Below, piece by piece: positions 20,111 to 30,074 of a DNA stretch of 64,000 nucleotides. How positions within the stretch are numbered: the first letter of the stretch is position 1; the number at the start of each line of letters is the position of its first letter. Made by a program: the position numbers and the translations under genes. This stretch comes from Ophthalmolycus amberensis (lineage: Eukaryota; Chordata; Actinopteri; Perciformes; Zoarcidae). The stretch is from positions 434,001-498,000 of the forward strand of contig JAFEUB010000840.1 of NCBI GenBank assembly GCA_024529925.1, written 5' to 3'. The notes under the pieces are model-generated. The model saw nothing but the letters and a program-made list of their open reading frames with translations, ran no database searches and had not been told where the DNA came from.

Positions 20111-20339
20111 TGGCCACAGGTGAACGTTCACATGCACTAACATGCACTAACATGCACTAAAAGCATGCCCAGAGGGAGAGTTACTTCATTCTCTGCTCAG
20201 GTAGACATCACTCCACTGTATCTTTACTTAGCAAATAGTGGTGTGCTGCTATAACAATGCTGTGAAACAAGGACATAGGTTAGCATATGGACCGTAGGGA
20301 CATGTCCCTTCTAATATTTGAATAAACTTGTTTGCATTA

Positions 20340-20347
20340 CCTTTAAG
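20340..20347. repeat. 8-bp target-site duplication of hAT element, left copy
   Basis: CCTTTAAG, repeated exactly at 22195-22202. Eight-base duplications are the hallmark of hAT transposition. Confidence 0.9.
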
Positions 20348-21123
20348 CAGTGGTGTATAAAGTACCCAAAAGCCATACTTCAGTAAAAGTAAAGATACCT
20401 TACTGGAAAATGACTCTAGTAAAAGTAAAAGTCACCTATTAGAATACTACTTGAGTAAAAGTCTTAAAGTATCTGATATTTATTGTACTCTATCAAAAGT
20501 AATTTTCTGATATTAAATGTACTTAAGTATTGAAAGTAAAAGTACAAGTAAATGCTGTTAATAAAAAAGCAAAGGGTCAGAATTTTGAGAATTATGAAGT
20601 TTATTCTTTTAAGTGCTGTGGCCACCACGACCAAGGACATGGAGCTGTGTTGACAATAATTGGGTTGGCTGTGATCCATCCAGGAGCAACAATGTTCAAC
20701 ATAATATATTGTACATAAGTATACTTTTGCATCTACTATGAATTTATCATCATAATTCTCCGAAAAGCAATATGACACTATGAAGGAGTTGTAACAGTGC
20801 GTTTATAAGTATGCTCATTCCGACTAGAGGATGTAGAGGGCCAATGCATAATATTGTGTTCAGCAAAACATATCCACTTGATGCATCAGGTCAGTGTTTA
20901 GAGAAAGGACACCTGCCTTGTAAACTCCTATGGGCCTGATTTGAACACAATAGGCAAAGTTTTTGCTCAAGCTGAATCTGCAATTGGGCGACTGCTACCA
21001 TCATAACTCCATCTGATCATCCACAACATGACTCAAATATCAAAACATGATCAATACTAAAGTAACAACCCAGTCATTACTTGAAACTGAAAAATGTCCT
21101 GTTCATCTTCAAAAGACAATTCT

Positions 21124-21253
21124 ATTAGAATGTAAAGAAGCTACAGTGTATTAGAATGTAAAGAAGTTACATTCTAATACAATGTAACTTCTTTACATTC
21201 TATTTGAATGTAAAGAAGCTACATTGTATTAGAATGTAAAGAAGCTACAGTGT
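21124..21253. repeat. 26-bp unit array with an internal 18-bp-stem palindrome
   Basis: ATTAGAATGTAAAGAAGCTAC-type units run at 21124, 21150, 21203 and 21228 on plus, with one inverted unit at 21184-21202. The second and inverted units give a perfect 18-bp stem (21153-21170 with 21184-21201) and a 13-base loop. Confidence 0.9.
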
Positions 21254-21606
21254 ATAGAATGATTCTATTGAAGTTATTCCTTTTTTAAATGTTTTAGACG
21301 AGTCACTAATCACTTTAAAAGAGTGATTATAGCTGATATAACTTACAGACATGAGATTGATCTCCTCATGTCACTCTCTTTATACAATGATATAAATTCA
21401 TCCCCGTTTTATTGATATCTAACGAAAAGTTACTCCTCATTTTTCGTGCGTTTTTCCTGCAAAAGTCCAGCAACATGAGTCTGTTTTGGCTTGTTACATG
21501 CATACTGTCTTTTCAAAATAAACTTCCCTCTTCACAGGAAACAACTAAGGTTTAGGCGATGAAACTACTTAGTTAGGTTTAGGAAAAGATCGTGGTTTGC
21601 GTTAAG

Positions 21607-21680
21607 ATATCTACGGAAGTGGCGTTGCTTAAGTACGGAAGTCACGTCACAAATAAATCAACATTGGCTTCTCGTTTCAC
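21607..21680 (-). repeat. nested repeat segment, family shared with 49701-49775
   Basis: In reverse complement this matches 49701-49775 closely: GTGAAAC, TTGATTTAT, ACTTCCGTACTTAAG and a following GCC block. The upstream motif GTTAGGTTTAGGAAAAGATC (21575-21594) belongs, from memory, to the same common fish repeat, so the nested copy probably spans about 21530-21970. Confidence 0.6.
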
Positions 21681-22194
21681 ACACTGTACAAACTGCGGCC
21701 TCCTGGAGGAAATACCAGTGTTTGTTTGACCCATCCACCTCTCCTCATCCCACCCGTCCTGTGTGGAATTCTACTCATGTTGTCGCTCGCTAGCTTATAG
21801 CATGTAGCATCCTGGGCATCAAAACACCGCGGCTTTGAGAGCACTTGTTTGCAATTGCGCATTAACGTGATTAACCAATGATTTAACTTGCAAGCTAGGA
21901 TCACTGATTCACCAAACCTGCTTGCTTGCAGTCTGTGTTCCACCACAGTCCCCGACGCTGGTCTCATGATTCATTTGTTTCTAAAGATAGATTTGATTTT
22001 GTAGCGAGTAACGAAGGTTTCAGGGGAAATGTATCGGGGTCAAAGTATCAGTTTTCTTTGCAAAATGTAGTGAAGTAAAAGTAAAAGTCAACAGAAATAT
22101 AAGTAGTAAAGTAAAGTACAGATATCCAAAAAAACGACTTAAGTACAGTAACGAAGTATTTCTACTTTACTCTATCCGTTACTATACACAACTG

Positions 22195-22202
22195 CCTTTA
22201 AG
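22195..22202. repeat. 8-bp target-site duplication of hAT element, right copy
   Basis: CCTTTAAG, exact match to 20340-20347. Confidence 0.9.
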
Positions 22203-22464
22203 TGAACAGACAGACAGACACACACAGCAAGAGAGAGAGGAGCAGAGTAGAAGAAGCCCTTGTCCTCCGGTGCAGAGAAATTCTTCCGGTGTGAACGGTT
22301 GCATATCCCGGCGCCTCCGATCCTGTCCAAACCCGGTTCCTTTCTTTTTCCTCAAAATATTACTACTTCTCAGAGAACACAGATAGGCTGTGGTATATGT
22401 TTTGAATGTGCAGAGAGCTTTGAACATGAGAAGAAAACCTGCTGACACACATATGAGCTTTGTC

Positions 22465-22945
22465 TAATCATTGACATTAGGCAAGATGTATTTCTGAGGA
22501 TTCATTTTATTATTGAACTACTACGGTGCTCTCGGTCAATCCAAAATGTAAATAAACCTCAAACCTGTATATTTAAGAAAGTAAAAGTGAGGTTTGGGCT
22601 TTCTTAGGAGAATATGTGCAGAATTATTAGGCAACTAAAGGAAAAACGAAAATGTTCCCATCTCACGTGTTTATTTGCATCTGTTAAGTGAGAACAAACA
22701 ACTCAAAACTTACAAATAAACATTTCTGACATTTCAAAAATAAAATAAGTGACCAATATAGCCCCCTTCTTTTCAATAACAGTAATAAGCCTTCCACAGC
22801 GATCAACCACAGCCTCCCAGACACTGTTCAGAGAGGTGGACTGTTTTCCTTCACCGTTATTAACATTTTGGATTGACCGAGAGCACTTTAGTTGTTCAAC
22901 AACAAAATCTCAAAAATACAACTTGCCTGATAATTGTGCACGCGG
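22465..22945 (-). mobile_element. Tc1/mariner-type deletion derivative with long TIRs
   Basis: The left end region (about 22465-22550) matches the right (about 22862-22945) in inverse over roughly 80 bases with small gaps. The best block is GTGCTCTCGGTCAATCCAAA at 22527-22546 and its inverse near 22866-22885. Outside it both arms carry TAGGCAAG / CAGGCAAG followed by a GTATTTTTGAG-like block. A third partial motif, GCAGAATTATTAGGCAA, lies inside at about 22619-22635. The interior keeps a transposase remnant on minus. From memory this end sequence is widespread in fish. Confidence 0.7.
22745..22860 (-). pseudogene. Tc1/mariner-type transposase C-terminal remnant
   Basis: On the minus strand the segment reads GKQSTSLNSVWEAVV, then after an apparent deletion a GRLITVIEKKG block. 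This is the C-terminal part of an IS630/Tc1/mariner-type transposase as I remember it from fish genomes. The DDE catalytic core is absent, so the element cannot move by itself. The plus-strand frame over the same bases is a shadow. Confidence 0.6.
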
Positions 22946-24874
22946 TGTATATGGAATATATGTCTCGAATATTATGCGGAGAACTTGCCTGCTACTATGA
23001 AAACAACAACATATGCTACTAGGACACAGTAGTATTTATTGTTTGTTGGCATTAAATAAGTCATATCTTTAGTGGTACTAGAATATACTGGGATAGTTGC
23101 ACACCTCTGACCAACCCTTGAAACCAAAATAAATCCTTCACTGAGCTTTTTGTTTTGTTGTTTTGGTAAGTTTTGGTTGTTTATTTGGGAGATGACATCA
23201 ATCATCCAGAGATTGTATTCATGCTGAGGGGGTGTAGGGGGCATGGTAGGGGGTGGCTGTGGCCAGAGGAGTCAGGATGTAATGTTCGGCTGCAGCACCT
23301 GCTCACGTCCTCCAGCTTGGCTGTTTATCTCCTACTGAGCAGCAAAGGAGCCTATCTCAGGAAAATGATGCAGTCTATCTGACTGCCAAGTGCAGAATTT
23401 AAACTTCACATTCGGGCCCACAGGATGTGTTGAACTCTGAAGACGGCTTGATTTTGTGCTGCCTAATGAGCCGGACTTAGTTACTGCTTGTGTGTGTGTG
23501 TGTTGCCTACCTCACCAAGGAGAACTTGGTGTGATAGAACTTTCTGTAAAACAAAAAAGACATTTGGAGTCTGTATGGCATGTCTGAAGACAAACTCACA
23601 GAAACGGGCAACACGAGCCACAGCACTGAAAGTTGAACAGTTGGGGACGGCGCTTGCCAAATACTGAATGGCAGCAGCTCGTCAGTTTTGGGAAATCAGG
23701 ACTCGGTTGATGACAAGTATCTCTGGGAATGCAGATCAGAATTCTGAAGTTGTGTGTGCGCTTGGCAACAGTGCAATCCGATGATCGTAACTCATTACAC
23801 AGTATTTAAGGCCATCTTAAAACAGTGATGAAGTGTGATTTTAGTTAAAGGAGATTTCTCCACAATACCTGCCATTGTTTACTGGGATTACAGTTTGCTG
23901 TTTGGATTCACTTGTCTTCTTATCCGGCATGAAACTTGGTGAAGCGAGCAAAGTGTCTTTAAATGCAAAACACATGCTCCGTGCACAGCAAGAGAGAAAA
24001 CAGTTTCCTACACTGAGAACTGGGGAGACACAACTAGAAATTAGTTTTAAAGACGATATAGTATTTGTTAATCTGCTGTTAAAGAAAAAACAGACAATCT
24101 GCCTTGATCTGTAGACATTGGGAATTGTATTTAATTTATTTATTATAGCTAATAAATAAATATAGGTGTGAAGCAATTTTTGCTCAAGTGGTTATACATT
24201 TTTCCCCCCCTCAAAATAAACAATGTTGAAAAACACATTTGTTAGTGAAGGGTCCTCAGATGCATTCTTGAGCCTCCAAGCCTTTCCGTTACATATTTTT
24301 ATGTTACTTATGTACGTATTGAACATGCCCCGAAACAAGAATGCACACCAACACAAGCCAGAGTGTCCCCTGGGATTCCAGGAGAAGAAGGTGACAATCA
24401 TTTAAAGAGATTCCTGCTGTTTCACATGCAAACACATGTTTGCACAGTATGCTACCGTGTGCATTTCATATTAAAGTAGGCTGCTTTGTGCTTTTGCACA
24501 AAGGATCGCATAGAAATCAAACGTTTAACTCCTGTTGCTCTCCACCTTGGGGGATGTCTATTGCACCATATTATTTTCTTATTTAAATCCTTTGGAAGTA
24601 AATAAAAACAGATGATGTAGCCCGCTGCTCTTTCTATAGAGGTCATTGTGATCGTATCTCAAACCAGTGCAAACGCTGAATCTACAGTTGTCTGATCATG
24701 AATTACATCCTGTTATATATGGATGCCCCGTGTGACATGAGATTATTATCCGGAGCAACATCAGGTGTGTCAGACAGGAGATATTACAAACGCTATTGCC
24801 TGACAGGTTGTTGTATTACATTATCTGCGATGGAGGGTTGAATAACGTGTGCACAGACCAGAGGTGTAGGTACT

Positions 24875-24887
24875 GGGGGGGGGGGGG
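24875..24887. repeat. poly(G) tract, G13
   Basis: Thirteen consecutive G followed by TGTGTGTGTAT; directly read. Confidence 0.85.
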
Positions 24888-27555
24888 TGTGTGTATCAGA
24901 GGACGTGTCCCTTTCAATATTTAGAACACTTCCATTTAGTAAACAGCAAACCACGGCAAAAGCTGCTCTAAATAAGCCGCACATTAGTGAGAGCAAAACA
25001 AGATCAACCAAACGGAGGAATTTAAGTCTGACGCCGAAATAGGCCAGTGAAATAATCTGACGTATCGAGAAGTAAGTCATAATATGAGAGGGAAAAAAAT
25101 GTGATATTTTGAGAGTAAATTCAAAATAGAATATGTTGGTTTGAGACATATGTGCATGTTTTTGCCTCCTGAGAGTTAAATGATCCACCCTTGTTCAGTC
25201 TGAGAGTGTCTGCCTGTGTATTCCAGGTTGATTCCCACTGAAAAGCATGGGGAAGCACTTTATCACAGGTGGTGAAGTTAACATTTGTGTGGGCAATGAG
25301 TTTTTTTAAGTTGATTCATGTCTCACGTTTTTTTTTTCCCCAGTTTTTGTTTTTCCACTTCGGAGGAAGAGCAGCGCACTAAATTCTGTCTCATCCAGAG
25401 AGCCAAGTCCCAAACAGGGTTTTGTGTCTGTCGGATGGTCTGAAGGGGATACTACAATAACAGCAGCGCACAGCAGAATCCAGGCAGGTAGATCTCTTCT
25501 TGAAATAGTCCGACTTTATCCTCAAAATCTCAGCGAACACGGATATGTGGGATTGAATTTTCAAAAGGTTTTCAGCAGAAATCTTGCTGAAACGAACATG
25601 AGCTATTGAAGAACAAGGGGCTTATAAATCAACTAGGATTAATTAATGAATCGTGGATGTGAATGTGTGCCACATGCACATTTTAAAGGGGTTACTTTTC
25701 CAAACGAAAGAGGAATGACATCCAATCAGAAAGTTATTTAAAGGAGAATAAATAAAGCAATACAGAATGCCGAAGCCTCACTGCATTATATTACACTGTT
25801 ATATGTTGAATTGTCACCTTGGCGCCGTTTTCCTTTACATAAACATTTCCACCATAAATTGATGCTTACGAATTCACTGGAATGCAGGAACCCCCAGATT
25901 GCCACTTGATATGTGTCGCCCTAAAATGTCATAATAGGGGCATTTTAGGTACGAAAGAAACGCCAGCCGTCTGAATGTCGTTGCCTCCTAAAGTAGTGTT
26001 CTTCGGGTAAGGAGTGCCTCTGAGCGAGGCAAAGGTCCTGAATGATGCAACACAGGAAAAAGGCACATCACATAGCTGCTTGTGACGAGCCACAGATTAT
26101 GGTGAATTACGTTAAAGTTTGCTGCAGCAGAAGGAAGTCTGGGATCCTCTGCTGCTCCGGTGACCTGCCCCCCCCCCCTCCCCAGTTGAGTGGATGAGGG
26201 TTTGATGGAGAGTATCCTTCAATATAATATATTTTCACTCGGTGGCTCACGTTACCTCTTAGCTGTGATGTGCGGAGGTTGAGCCAACCTTGCAAAGTGA
26301 AGTACTGTCGTTCCTTAACAAAACCCCCCGCACCATTTCTTTCATTACAGCGGTTTTGCACTCCACTATTTTCCCAAGTTGTTGTCTTGTAATTTCTTGA
26401 CTTGTTTACCACTATGATCTCAGAGAAAATCCAAGTATTTGTTTCTCATAGATTTAAGAAAAATTACTCTCTTTTTTAAAAATCAGAATATTACCATCTT
26501 TCCAGGCTCCTAACTTGTTTATCTACAATGGTCTTAATACGCCAGTGTTGAAACACATCCAACTGCAAGCCCTTGGCACCGATGCACAGTCCTGATGTCC
26601 AGCTCTTCCTGGTTCCCATAATTAGCGATCTTAAAAAGTTCTCAATTGTTTTAACAGTGTAGTGAATTGAAAAAACGTAATTTAAAAAATGTGAATTTGG
26701 TATCTGCCAATATGACATATTTCTCTTTCATAACGAGACGTTCTTTCACACATGACTAAACCTGTATTTCCCCCTTGCTCGTACAAGATGGATGCCACTT
26801 TTTACTCTCTTTGGCCATCACAGTACCAGTCAAGAAGATTTGACAAGCATGGCAGGTTTCTCCCTCTCAGCCCAGAAATGGAGGAGGAGAGAGAGAGAGC
26901 TGCAACTTCTGAAGCCAATTACTTGAGTTTGGCCTGTTTTCTTTCATTCTCCTCTCATGAGAAAGGATTGAATGAAAACTTCCTGCAGTCCTCTTATCAT
27001 ATGGTAATAACGTACCACAGCCTGCATGTTTTCATGTGCCAAGTCATCTTCACATAATTTATTCCCTTTATTTAGCGGTGCATTCTAATCTCCCTTTGTA
27101 TAAAAAAAAAAAAAAAAGGTGCTTAGAAGATCCTTCTGCAGAATAGCTTGTTTCTGTGCTGCTGAAGCGTGCCAACGGGGAACATTTACTCAGAGATTCT
27201 TCGCAGTGTTTAGATAAGACTTTGGATGCTGGTGACAAATCAAAAGCATGTCTGTGGGAGTGTGAGAGGACAGCAATACAGCCAATCATGCAAAGCTGTG
27301 CTGCGTCTCTGCCAAAATGAGATTCAGATCAGCAGTGAATAGCTGCTTTTCTGAAAAGGCGGCGGTGAAAAGTACAAAAATATCCACAAAAAATGTTCAA
27401 TAACATATATTTATGCCAAAGTGAAGGAAATAATTAAGGAAAAGATGTTCCATTTATCTTGGAAAAGTTCCCTATTCCTGCAGCACCCACCAAGTTTACA
27501 CGGAGTTAAAACAAATTCAAATTTTGTTCATATCGTTGTTTACATTTTTAGGTGT

Positions 27556-27590
27556 TCACTTAAATATATTTGAACAATATATTTAAGTGA
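27556..27590. other. perfect hairpin, 15-bp stem, 5-base loop
   Basis: TCACTTAAATATATT-TGAAC-AATATATTTAAGTGA. It is AT-rich, so it could extrude as a cruciform or mark a decayed palindromic element. There are no flanking features to interpret it. Confidence 0.85.
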
Positions 27591-29016
27591 TACTAAAGCT
27601 GATTTGAGTACACTGCACAGCACTGGTTTTGTGTGCAGAGTGCGTGGTACTTTTATTCATTTGTTTTACATTGTTATGCAGTTCGACAAAGAAACTTCTT
27701 TGTTGCTTTGTAATGAAATGTTCTATCCTCGAGGTCTGTGACTTTGTCAGAGGGTTAAAGTTAAAATGGCCCTTTCCCATTCTTGTGTGTTGGCGTGTTG
27801 TGGAAGTAGCCAGAGGGGATGCAGTGAAAGAACGGAGGAGGTAGAGCAGGTTGCACTTCATCCGTCTTGTGTCTTCTAGCATTGTAACAAACAGCCTCTC
27901 ATGGTTCTGTGAGAGTAGTTAAGAAAATTATATCTCTGCCTCAAATAACTGACTCATGTCAAAGTGCTCCCAAGATAAAATTAAATTCTAAAAGGTGGAA
28001 AATAGCTTGGATTAGGGCAAAGTACAGGATGATCAGAGAAGCAGAACATATTCCTTTTTTCAATGGCTGAGTAAATAAATAAAGTAAATAAAATAAATAA
28101 GCAAATTATTCCTTGCAGATTAAATGTTTAGTCATGTATGTATATTTTTTGATAGTACATCTTTGGGTATGACAGCTGACTTTATGGTGTGTAAATTTTA
28201 CTCGCCCGAATTTGAAAATTGCAAGGGAATGATTGAAGCTTTGATCCTGTTGTTATAGATACGAGTGTTATAGTACTGCTGAAGACGGTTTCACTGGATA
28301 ACGTAAAGCTTTTGCCTTTAACTTTTAATATATAAATATATATAAAACATAGGAGGTGGTAATAGGCCTCCATGGGACTGACCCCACTGCAAAAAAACAA
28401 CACAGATGCTCAAACAGGGGAAAAAAAATCAATAGCACGGGAAAATAAATGGAACAAAATCACAACCTAAACCACGTGTCAAGTGTGTTGCAATATTTGC
28501 AACAGTTTTGTCCTTCTAATAATCTCTTCATCTCTTATTTATTCCTTCAGAAACTATAGTTAGAAGTAACAGGTGCCTCTGTATGTCTTGAAACAAGTGA
28601 GCTCACATTCCAGCCAACAGAGCATCATCTTTATTCATATTTAGGTCTTGATGGCCACCTACACAAATGAGAATTAGCTTTCCGACAATGTCCATCGAAG
28701 GGCAAACACGCTTCGAAAACACATTTGTGCTGAATAAGCAAATTGCCAGAAGAATTCTTACTTTTTTATTTTTAATTGTCAGGTATTAAGGTATTGTTTG
28801 ATTACCAATATGATTAATTAAAGTTTGCTAAATCTTTCGGTCAATAAGTCGTTGCTTGGAAGCAATTAGAGTGAGACAGTGGCCAAATCCCAATGTCCCC
28901 CCTAAACCCTCAATAATTTACTTGTTTTTGTCAAAACCAAATATTTGATGAATAAATAAATAAATATCTTATATATATATATAGATTTCCTGTTTATTTT
29001 TTGTTCCATCTTTAAC

Positions 29017-29024
29017 CCTTAAGG
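29017..29024. repeat. 8-bp target-site duplication of nested hAT, left copy
   Basis: CCTTAAGG, repeated exactly at 29760-29767. Confidence 0.9.
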
Positions 29025-29759
29025 CAGGGGTGTCAAACTCATTTTCACTCCGGGCCACATCAGCATCACGGTCGCCCTCAAAGGGCCGGTTGTAAATGTA
29101 AGACTGTATAACTAACTTCTCCCTAACATATTGGTAAATAACTCTCTCTGCATTTGATTATTGTTTATTCAAGTGTACAAATATTGTAGCTTTTGTAAAT
29201 ATATTCTGCTGTGATTGCAGTCTGCCTTTTAATTCTTGGACAATTTGATGTTTTTCTTGGAGGTTAAATTTAGCTCCGTGTTTGGTGACAAAATGCCGAC
29301 GTGAATTGTATTCCTTCATCACCGACACTGCCTCATAACACAGAAGACAGACCCGTTTTTCTCCTTGAAGCACAAACATGTATTCGCTTTCCCATCTTTC
29401 ATTACATTTTCTTCCCTCTGCATCAATTTTTCTCTTCGTGGACATTTTGGGATTATTTGTCGACCTTTTTCAATTGTTGGAAAACCGCTTTTCGGGCTGT
29501 TGCCTCTCCTGTCCACCTGTTGTGATAGTTGTAATGTCGGTACACAGACAACATGCTATCTCATAATTTCAACTTTCTATCTCATAATTTCGACCATTGG
29601 GATACTTTTATTTTCAAGTCTAACTTTTAATAATTTTTCTTAAAAAAAAAAAGTGTTTTCTTTTCTTCTTTTTTTTTTTTTTGCTGGCGGATTCGCGGGC
29701 CACATAAAATGACGTGGCGGGCCGGATTCGGCCCGCGGGCCTTGAGTTTGACAGATGTG
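29025..29759 (-). mobile_element. hAT (Charlie-like) transposon, internally deleted, 735 bp
   Basis: The left end CAGGGGTGTCAAACTCA and the inverse of the right end, CACATCTGTCAAACTCAAGG, are imperfect TIRs. GGGCCGGATTCGGCCCGCGG near the right end is the subterminal sequence I know from vertebrate hAT/Charlie elements. The 8-bp duplication CCTTAAGG is perfect. A BED zinc-finger frame remains on the minus strand. The catalytic part is deleted. Confidence 0.9.
29158..29445 (-). pseudogene. hAT transposase N-terminal fragment with BED zinc finger
   Basis: The ATG at 29443-29445 opens 95 codons. It starts with a basic MSTKRKID segment, followed by RWESEYMF and a BED-type finger: CLLC, then a spacer of about 17, then HFVTKH (C2H2 pattern C-X2-C...H-X4-H, residues about 33-60), then a helical QEKHQIVQELKGRLQSQ. 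BED fingers bind the ends of hAT elements. It resembles the N-terminus of hAT-derived proteins in vertebrates. The frame ends before any catalytic residue, so this is a truncated transposase. A closely similar, frameshifted copy is at 51438-51668. Confidence 0.85.
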
Positions 29760-29767
29760 CCTTAAGG
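29760..29767. repeat. 8-bp target-site duplication of nested hAT, right copy
   Basis: CCTTAAGG, exact match to 29017-29024. Confidence 0.9.
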
Positions 29768-29999
29768 TGTCTGAGTAAATGTATTATGACAGGCTGAACA
29801 CACGTGAGCCGTCCTCTTTGTTTACCTTTTTTTTACGTCTCCATGCATCCACTGGTTACCCCGTGTTTAACGTCACATTGCAATGAATTGTGGGTAATTC
29901 CCTAAGGCTGTCTCATAGAAAGGGTTCATAAAGGGCTCAAAATGTCTGCAAGAGAGCCCTCAAACACTTGACGATTTGACAGTGGGACAGCCCTAAACC

Positions 30000-30038
30000 C
30001 TCACGGACTTTGCGGGAGCGTGCCTCAAAGTCCGTGAG
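30000..30038. other. hairpin, 13-bp perfect stem
   Basis: CTCACGGACTTTG (30000-30012) pairs with CAAAGTCCGTGAG (30026-30038) around a 13-base loop. It lies inside the right part of the TIR element and is probably a subterminal structure of that family. Confidence 0.85.
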
Positions 30039-30074
30039 TCCGTAAGGGGAGGACATTGGGATTTGGCCAGTCTC

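Larger units (their letters stand above)
20348..22194. mobile_element. non-autonomous hAT transposon, 1,847 bp
   Basis: The left end CAGTGGTGTATAAAGTAC is matched in inverse by the right end, which reads CAGTTGTGTATAGTAACG on the minus strand. Both ends carry subterminal clusters of AAGTAAAAGTA / TACTTAAGTA, a composition I know from teleost hAT elements. A perfect 8-bp duplication CCTTTAAG brackets it. No transposase frame exists, so it depends on another hAT. The interior holds an 18-bp-stem inverted repeat (21153-21201) within a 26-bp-unit array, and a segment (21607-21680) related in inverse to 49701-49775, which looks like a second nested repeat. Confidence 0.9.
22946..28872. other. gene-free stretch with simple repeats and one strong hairpin
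   Basis: No supported gene. Contents: (GT)n near 23488-23503; G13 at 24875-24887 followed by (GT)n; C10 near 26165-26174; poly(A) near 27104-27118; a perfect palindrome at 27556-27590; (TAAA)n near 28070-28105. GGACGTGTCCCTTTCAATAT (24901-24920) resembles GGGACATGTCCCTTCTAATA at 20297-20316, perhaps a shared minor repeat. Confidence 0.4.
28873..30074. mobile_element. TIR DNA transposon interrupted by a nested hAT
   Basis: The left end GAGACAGTGGCCAAATCCCA and the inverse of the right end, GAGACTGGCCAAATCCCAA, share a TIR of about 25 bases continuing into AATGTCC. Taking out the hAT inserted at 29025-29759 and one target copy leaves about 459 bp, a MITE-sized, non-coding element. Near its right end a 13-bp perfect stem (30000-30012 with 30026-30038, CTCACGGACTTTG) forms a hairpin. 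No target duplication is clear. The superfamily is not assigned. Confidence 0.7.
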
